Shown piece after piece: positions 22,274 to 27,156 of a DNA stretch of 27,156 nt (positions are counted from its first letter, which is position 1; each line of letters starts with the position of its first letter). Both the position numbers and the translations under genes were made by a program. Source of the DNA: an uncultured Bacillaceae bacterium (GTDB lineage: Bacteria > Bacillota > Bacilli > Bacillales > Alkalibacillaceae); contig CALGNY010000147.1 in assembly GCA_937958375.1 (NCBI GenBank), positions 1 through 27,156 on the forward strand, in the 5' to 3' direction. Under the pieces are notes generated by a model. That model made no database searches. It was not told the DNA's origin and was given only the letters and a program-made list of their open reading frames with translations.

Positions 22274-24820
22274 TTGGATCAACAACGTCCGAGAGTTCAA
22301 GAAATTAATTTAAGCGAAGAGATGAGAACCTCATTCTTGGATTATGCAATGAGTGTCATCGTTTCTCGTGCGCTGCCTGATGTCCGGGATGGTCTGAAAC
22401 CCGTACATAGAAGAATTTTATACGCCATGCATGATTTGGGTATGCATGCGGATAAAGCCTATAAAAAATCTGCCCGTATTGTCGGTGAAGTCATCGGGAA
22501 ATACCACCCACACGGTGATTCAGCTGTGTATGATGCAATGGTACGGATGGCACAGGATTTCAACTTCCGTTATCCTTTGGTTGCCGGTCACGGTAACTTT
22601 GGATCCATCGACGGCGACGCTGCAGCTGCGATGCGTTATACCGAGGCGAAAATGTCCAAGATTTCTATGGAATTATTAAGGGACATCAATAAAAATACAA
22701 TTGATTACCAGGACAACTATGATGGTGCTGAGCGTGAGCCAGCCGTCCTCCCTGCCCGTTTCCCGAATTTACTCGTGAACGGTGCGGCTGGTATTGCGGT
22801 CGGAATGGCGACAAATATTCCTCCCCATCAGCTCGGTGAAGTCATCGATGCGGTTCTGGCCATCAGTGAAAACCCGGATATAACGATTGAGGAATTAATG
22901 GAAGACTATATTTATGGTCCCGATTTTCCGACGGGTGGAGCCATTCTAGGCAGAAGCGGGATTCGCCAAGCTTTCCAAACTGGTAAAGGCTCGATTACGA
23001 TTCGCTCGAAAGCCGATATTGATGAAGTCAATGGAAAACCACGAATCATTGTTTCTGAAATTCCGTTCCAGGTGAACAAAGCTCGCTTAATTGAAAAAAT
23101 TGCCGACCTTGTACGGGATAAGAAATTAGAAGGCATCACCGACCTACGGGATGAGTCAGACAGAGATGGTTTACGAATCGTGATCGAACTCCGTCGCGAT
23201 GCGAATGCCAATGTCGTTTTAAATAATTTATACAAGCAAACAGCGATGCAAACTACATTCGGCGTAAATATGTTATCACTCGTCAATGGTGAACCAAAAG
23301 TATTGAATCTAAAGCAAACGCTTGAATACTATTTGGAGCACCAGCGTGAAATCATTGTACGTCGGACGAAATACGAGCTTGAAAAAGCCGAAGCACGCGC
23401 GCATATTTTAGAAGGTTTACGCATTGCATTGGATCATTTGGACGCTGTCATTGAACTGATTCGTAAATCACAGACAGCGGATATTGCAAGAGATGGTTTG
23501 ATGGAGCGCTTTGGCCTTTCCGAAAAGCAGGCCCAAGCGATCTTGGATATGCGTCTACAGCGTCTGACAGGCTTAGAACGTGAAAAAATCGAAAATGAAT
23601 ATAAAGAAGTCATGGATCTAGTCAACGAACTGAAAGCAATTTTGGCCGATGATGATAAAGTATTGGAAATCATCCGTGAAGAATTGTTGGAGATCAAAGA
23701 ACGTTTCAATGATGAACGTCGCACAGAAATCATTGTCGGCGGAACAGACTTCATTGAAGATGAGGACTTGATCCCTGAAGAGACGGTGGTCATTACGTTA
23801 ACCCACCGTGGCTATATCAAACGTTTGCCGCTCACAACGTACCGTTCGCAAAATCGTGGTGGCCGAGGCATTCAAGGAATGGGTACGAATGAGGATGACT
23901 TTGTTGAACACCTCCTCTCTACTTCAACGCACAATACCCTTTTATTCTTTACGAACAAAGGAAAGGTTTATCGTGCGAAGGGGTATGAGATTCCGGAGTT
24001 CAGCCGTACGGCCAAGGGGCTGCCTTTAGTCAACGTCCTTGAAATCGAACAAGATGAATGGGTGAATGCGGTCATTCCTGTCGAGGAGTACGATGAAACA
24101 GCCCACCTATTCTTCACGACGAAAAACGGAATCTCCAAGCGGACATCACTCAATCAGTTCAAAAATATCCGTCGTGGCGGTCTGCGGGCCATTAATTTGC
24201 GCGAGGAAGATGAGCTGATTTCTGTTCGACTGACGGATGGAAACCAAGAAATTTTGATCGGTACGAAAAATGGTCTGGCAATCCGCTTCCATGAAACGGA
24301 TGTCCGGACAATGGGACGTACGGCAACGGGTGTGAAAGGAATCACGTTGAGGAATGGTGATGAAGTCGTTTCAATGGAAATCCTACCTGAAGACAGCGAA
24401 ATTCTGACGGTAACTTCAAAAGGATTCGGTAAACGGACGCCTGAAGAGGAATATCGCATCCAGAATCGTGGCGGTAAAGGGATCCTTACATGTAAATTGA
24501 ATGACCGAAATGGCTTTGTTTCTGCAGTTAAACCGGTATACGGTGACGAAGACATTATGATCATCACAGAATCAGGTGTATTGATCCGTATGGGCTCTGA
24601 AACTATCTCTCAAACAGGACGGAATACACAGGGTGTCAAGCTCATCCGTTTAGGTGAAGAGGATACCGTTGCTACCGTTGCTTTGGTGGAAAAAGAAGAT
24701 ATTGAAGAAGAGCTGGAAGAAGAAATTGACGAAGCGGTTGAAGAAAAAGAAGAACAGCTGACTGAAGAAATTGAGGATCAGGTTGATGAGGATCCGAACA
24801 ACGAACCGGATAACGAATAA
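22274..24820 (+). CDS. gyrA: DNA gyrase subunit A
   Basis: This 848-residue subunit breaks and rejoins DNA in gyrase. The catalytic tyrosine is Tyr122 (MRYTEAK). The quinolone-resistance region reads HPHGDSAVYDAM with Ser83 and Asp87, the usual sensitive residues in E. coli numbering. The C-terminal beta-pinwheel starts with a GyrA-box-like QNRGGRG, and a second QNRGGKG occurs in the last blades. An acidic tail of about 45 residues (many Glu/Asp) makes it longer than B. subtilis GyrA (821). The start is TTG 22274 after GGAGG, giving MDQQRPRVQEINLSEEMRTS. HD-GYP follows after 16 bases. Confidence 0.98.
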   Translation: MDQQRPRVQEINLSEEMRTSFLDYAMSVIVSRALPDVRDGLKPVHRRILYAMHDLGMHADKAYKKSARIVGEVIGKYHPHGDSAVYDAMVRMAQDFNFRYPLVAGHGNFGSIDGDAAAAMRYTEAKMSKISMELLRDINKNTIDYQDNYDGAEREPAVLPARFPNLLVNGAAGIAVGMATNIPPHQLGEVIDAVLAISENPDITIEELMEDYIYGPDFPTGGAILGRSGIRQAFQTGKGSITIRSKADIDEVNGKPRIIVSEIPFQVNKARLIEKIADLVRDKKLEGITDLRDESDRDGLRIVIELRRDANANVVLNNLYKQTAMQTTFGVNMLSLVNGEPKVLNLKQTLEYYLEHQREIIVRRTKYELEKAEARAHILEGLRIALDHLDAVIELIRKSQTADIARDGLMERFGLSEKQAQAILDMRLQRLTGLEREKIENEYKEVMDLVNELKAILADDDKVLEIIREELLEIKERFNDERRTEIIVGGTDFIEDEDLIPEETVVITLTHRGYIKRLPLTTYRSQNRGGRGIQGMGTNEDDFVEHLLSTSTHNTLLFFTNKGKVYRAKGYEIPEFSRTAKGLPLVNVLEIEQDEWVNAVIPVEEYDETAHLFFTTKNGISKRTSLNQFKNIRRGGLRAINLREEDELISVRLTDGNQEILIGTKNGLAIRFHETDVRTMGRTATGVKGITLRNGDEVVSMEILPEDSEILTVTSKGFGKRTPEEEYRIQNRGGKGILTCKLNDRNGFVSAVKPVYGDEDIMIITESGVLIRMGSETISQTGRNTQGVKLIRLGEEDTVATVALVEKEDIEEELEEEIDEAVEEKEEQLTEEIEDQVDEDPNNEPDNE

Positions 24821-24836
24821 GGCGAGGTGAATCCAT

Positions 24837-25946
24837 TTGAAAATTCACCCTGAACAGTTGGTGCCTGGCTGTCTATTGACAAAGGATGTGATGGGAAATG
24901 CCATCCATCCTTTAATCCCTGCCGATACGGTTGTCGAACCGATTCATCTCCGTGTGTTACAACGGTTTCGAATTCAAACCGTTACGATTGCTCCACGGTT
25001 AGTGAATGGTGAGCTATTTAAAGCACAGGAAAAAGAAACTTCTGAAATAGAAGACCGTACCCAAGCGGAAGATGAGGATCGTTCGGCATGGACGTTCTAT
25101 GATTATTATGCGGATGCAGTCAAACAGACGAAAGTCATCACGGATCGTTTGATCGAAACGAATCAATTGGAACTAGAGCCGGTCCGTAAACTGCTTCATC
25201 CCTTGCTTACCCATCCGGATGATCGGAAGCGTATTTTGTTGAAACTACACCATTACACGGATAAACATCAATATATTTATCATCACATGGTTGCGATGGC
25301 TGTCATCGCTTCCAGCTTAGCGATGAAAATGGGCTATGGTGAAGGCGATCAGCTGAAGGTTGGGTTGGCTGCTTATTTAAGTGATATGGGGATGTTTCGA
25401 GACGGAGTTTCATTTTATCTGAAAGAAGCGAAACTGACCGATGAGGAATTCGAACAGGTGAAGAAGCATCCGGTTACCTCGTATCGGTTGATTGAACACG
25501 TTCCACATTTAAGTAAAGATATCAAACTAGCTGTCTTGCAGCACCATGAACGCCTGGATGGCTCCGGCTATCCACTCGGTTTAAAGCAAGAAAAAATACA
25601 TCCATTCGCCAATATCATCGCTGTCAGTGATACATTCCATGCGATGACGAGCGAACGGCTTTACCGGAGAAAACAATCACCCTATAAAGTGGTTGAAGAG
25701 TTATTGCAACGACTTGCTGGGATTTTGGATATGAAAGCGATCGATGCACTGATTCAGGATTATTTATCGCTTGAAATCGGTATGAAGGTCCGTCTTTCTA
25801 ACCGCGATCAAGGCACAATCGTGTTCATCAATGATGCGAACCCTGCCCGTCCTTTCGTGAAACAAGAAGAGGAAGACAAAATCATTGATTTGAATGAACA
25901 CCGAGATTTATATATAGAAGAAGTATTGGACAATGAAGAAAGCTAA
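24837..25946 (+). CDS. HD-GYP-type protein with altered catalytic HD motif
   Basis: This 369-residue protein has an N-terminal region of ~60 residues (LVPGCLLTKDVMGN..), a linker rich in Glu/Asp, an HD-GYP domain (~140-290) and a small C-terminal beta region (VRLSNRDQGTIVFI). HD-GYP domains normally hydrolyse cyclic di-GMP. Several metal and substrate residues are kept: His149/150, His211, HHE at 236-238, DGSGYP (241-246), Asp265. The HD itself reads Ser182-Asp183, and the usual GK is Gly185-Met186. Loss of the HD histidine suggests weak or no phosphodiesterase activity, perhaps a ligand sensor (inference). The start is TTG after GAGGTG, 16 bases after gyrA, so it is probably co-transcribed with gyrA. 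Its stop codon lies inside the terminator. Confidence 0.9.
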   Translation: MKIHPEQLVPGCLLTKDVMGNAIHPLIPADTVVEPIHLRVLQRFRIQTVTIAPRLVNGELFKAQEKETSEIEDRTQAEDEDRSAWTFYDYYADAVKQTKVITDRLIETNQLELEPVRKLLHPLLTHPDDRKRILLKLHHYTDKHQYIYHHMVAMAVIASSLAMKMGYGEGDQLKVGLAAYLSDMGMFRDGVSFYLKEAKLTDEEFEQVKKHPVTSYRLIEHVPHLSKDIKLAVLQHHERLDGSGYPLGLKQEKIHPFANIIAVSDTFHAMTSERLYRRKQSPYKVVEELLQRLAGILDMKAIDALIQDYLSLEIGMKVRLSNRDQGTIVFINDANPARPFVKQEEEDKIIDLNEHRDLYIEEVLDNEES

Positions 25947-25967
25947 GGCTCTCTTCATTGTTTTTTT
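25931..25967 (+). terminator. Terminator of gyrA-HD-GYP, overlapping the gene end
   Basis: A 9-bp stem CAATGAAGA/TCTTCATTG (25931-25939 with 25952-25960) and an inner AGC/GCT pairing are followed by seven T (25961-25967). The left arm is coding, so the last codons of the HD-GYP gene form part of the terminator. Confidence 0.93.
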
Positions 25968-25978
25968 CGCCTAAGGGG

Positions 25979-26234
25979 TCTCTATTGAGGGATAATTTGG
26001 GAAAATCAGTCTCTTCCCTCTATTAGTAGGCCTCTATTGAAGGGTAGTTTTAAAAAACAGTTTTTATCCTTTAGTAGGCGGCTTCTATTAGAGGGTAACT
26101 TAGAAATTAAATCTCCCCCCTCTATTAGATGATCCATATTAGAGGGTAGCTCAAAAAATCACTCTCTCCCCTTTAATAGAAGGTCTCTATCAGATGATAA
26201 TCCAAAAAAGTCGGTCGCTATCCTCTTTGATAAT
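25979..26234. repeat. Five degenerate 51-bp tandem repeats with internal dyads
   Basis: Units start at 25979 (52 bp), 26031, 26082, 26133 and 26184 (51 bp each). Each begins like CTCTATTAGAGGGTA and ends like CCCTCTATTAG, with an A-rich middle. The two ends can pair within each unit. In unit 2, 26035-26046 pairs with 26065-26076 over 12 positions including three G-U pairs. In unit 4 TATTA pairs TAATA and in unit 5 TATCA pairs TGATA, so pairing is kept while sequence changes. No gene is present. The array lies just after a terminator. The function is unknown. Confidence 0.85.
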
Positions 26235-26436
26235 TTTTCGTTCAACGGATCGCAATCTGAATTCTGTTTCAATTCTTTATAAAAGATAATGAATACTTTT
26301 TACCCAGCGTTTAATCCTACTATCTTACTAGGGAATCATATTTTTTCCACAGATGCCTGAAAACAATTGAATGATTTATACAAAATTTGCTCAAAAATAA
26401 TGATAAAATACCAATGTTTATTCATGAAAAATCATG
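26235..26436. other. AT-rich intergenic stretch without a gene
   Basis: Between the 51-bp repeat array and the dacA promoter there is no open frame with a ribosome-binding site, no strong hairpin and no repeat. A single DnaA-box-like TTTTCCACA (26343-26351) is isolated and probably chance. Confidence 0.6.
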
Positions 26437-26442
26437 TATAAT
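26437..26442 (+). promoter_or_regulatory. Probable -10 box of the dacA promoter
   Basis: A perfect TATAAT lies 52 bases before dacA, with only a poor -35 in the 26413-26420 region. An inverted repeat CATGAAAAATCATG (26423-26436) directly precedes it and could be an operator. Confidence 0.55.
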
Positions 26443-26494
26443 AAGAGAGTAATTTATCAAACGTTATAAGAAACTTCTTTGGAGGAAAACATAA

Positions 26495-27156
26495 ATGATC
26501 AAAACATATAAATCGTTAACAGCCATCTTGATGGCAACTGTCTTATTACTGACTTCGTTCATGGTCAGTCCAATGAAAACCCATGCTCAATTAGGGGATT
26601 TGAATGCTGAATCGGCTATTTTGGTTGATGCTGGTACAGGGGATATTTTGTATGCCAAAAATGCAGATGTCGCATTGCCACCAGCTAGTATGGTCAAAAT
26701 GATGACGGAGTATCTTGTTCTAGAAGCCATTGCGCAAGGTGAAATCAGTTGGGATACACGGACTGAAATCAGTGAATATGCTTATTCTATCTCAGCGGAT
26801 GATAGTTTTTCTGGTGTCGGCTTACGATTGGATCATGAATACACCGTCAAGCAATTGTATGATGCGATGGCGATCAACTCGGATAACGCAACAACTGTCG
26901 CTTTGGCGGAGCTGATTGCTGGTTCTGAAGGTGAATTCGTGAAAATGATGAACGAAAAAGCTGAGGAAATGGGCTTGCCTGATGCTGAATTCGTCAACTC
27001 AACCGGTTTGGATAATGAAGATTTAAATGGCAATCACCCAGAAGGCACAGAAGCTACGGATGTCAGCCTGATGTCTGCCCGTTCGACGGCGAAACTAGCC
27101 TACCATTTAGTGAATGATCATCCGGAAGTATTGGAAGTTTCCAGCATTCCGAAAAC
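26495..27156 (+). CDS. dacA: D-alanyl-D-alanine carboxypeptidase DacA (PBP5), 5' part only
   Basis: The first 220 residues of a penicillin-binding protein of the DacA type are present; the gene runs off the window. The enzyme removes the terminal D-Ala from peptidoglycan pentapeptides outside the membrane. A signal peptide (charged MIKTYK, hydrophobic core, likely cleavage near THA-Q at residue 31) is followed by the serine peptidase domain. The active-site SxxK is Ser65-Met-Val-Lys68 and the SxN motif is Ser129-Asp-Asn131. The KTG motif would lie beyond the window. The ATG is 9 bases after GGAGG. In B. subtilis dacA also lies near gyrA, but after rrnO, yaaC and guaB. Confidence 0.95.
   Translation, partial: MIKTYKSLTAILMATVLLLTSFMVSPMKTHAQLGDLNAESAILVDAGTGDILYAKNADVALPPASMVKMMTEYLVLEAIAQGEISWDTRTEISEYAYSISADDSFSGVGLRLDHEYTVKQLYDAMAINSDNATTVALAELIAGSEGEFVKMMNEKAEEMGLPDAEFVNSTGLDNEDLNGNHPEGTEATDVSLMSARSTAKLAYHLVNDHPEVLEVSSIPK

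Noticed and set aside
22484..22500. Half Noc-binding site (CGGGAAAT) in gyrA
   Set aside because: The left half has several mismatches to ATTTCCCGGGAAAT, so it is not a palindrome.
25979..26234. Possible CRISPR array
   Set aside because: The units are directly adjacent and degenerate throughout, with no identical repeats separated by unique spacers, and no cas genes are present.
26343..26351. DnaA-box-like TTTTCCACA upstream of dacA
   Set aside because: It is isolated with one mismatch, far from the origin clusters, and can occur by chance in AT-rich DNA.

Overview
The window is the replication-origin region of a low-GC Gram-positive bacterium of the family Bacillaceae. The gene order rpsR-ssb-rpsF-ychF ... 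parB-parA ... noc-rsmG-mnmG-mnmE-jag-yidC-rnpA-rpmH | oriC | dnaA-dnaN-yaaA-recF-remB-gyrB-gyrA is the Bacillus subtilis order. Protein sequences such as DnaA, GyrA and GyrB follow the B. subtilis family closely. Several genes point to a spore former: the YyaC-type spore protein, Soj/Spo0J (ParA/ParB), a SpoIIIJ-type YidC and RemB. The species cannot be named from sequence alone; a halophilic or alkaliphilic Bacillaceae genus is possible, but that is a guess.

Left arm (1-14,580). Almost everything reads on the minus strand, away from the origin: ribosomal proteins S18 and S6 with SSB, the ATPase YchF, a DUF951 protein, a YkvI-like membrane protein, a DUF554 membrane protein, the chromosome-segregation pair ParA/ParB, the nucleoid-occlusion protein Noc, rRNA and tRNA modification enzymes (RsmG, MnmG, MnmE), KhpB/Jag, YidC, RNase P protein and L34. 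yyaC is the only plus-strand gene here. Four parS sites (2638, 5402, 8208, 9324) and one perfect Noc-binding palindrome (12883, inside jag) lie in this arm, so ParB and Noc have their targets beside their own genes.

Origin (14,640-17,015). oriC is bipartite. About 15 DnaA boxes lie upstream of dnaA. A second group lies between dnaA and dnaN and ends in a box pair, a GC-rich spacer, CTA/TTA-type DnaA-trios and an AT-rich stretch, which is the expected unwinding site. A perfect Spo0A box lies among the upstream boxes.

Right arm (15,482-27,156). All genes read on the plus strand: dnaA, dnaN, yaaA (S4 protein), recF, remB, gyrB, gyrA, an HD-GYP-type protein whose HD histidine is replaced by serine, and the 5' part of dacA. 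No rRNA operon, yaaC or guaB lies between gyrA and dacA, unlike B. subtilis.

No mobile element, prophage, CRISPR array or tRNA was seen. The parts not explained by known biology are three families of degenerate intergenic tandem repeats: a 51-bp family at the left edge; a ~21-bp, helically phased family between dnaN and yaaA; and a second, unrelated 51-bp family, with pairing-preserving dyads, between the HD-GYP gene and dacA. These repeats and the altered HD-GYP protein are the best candidates for something new.
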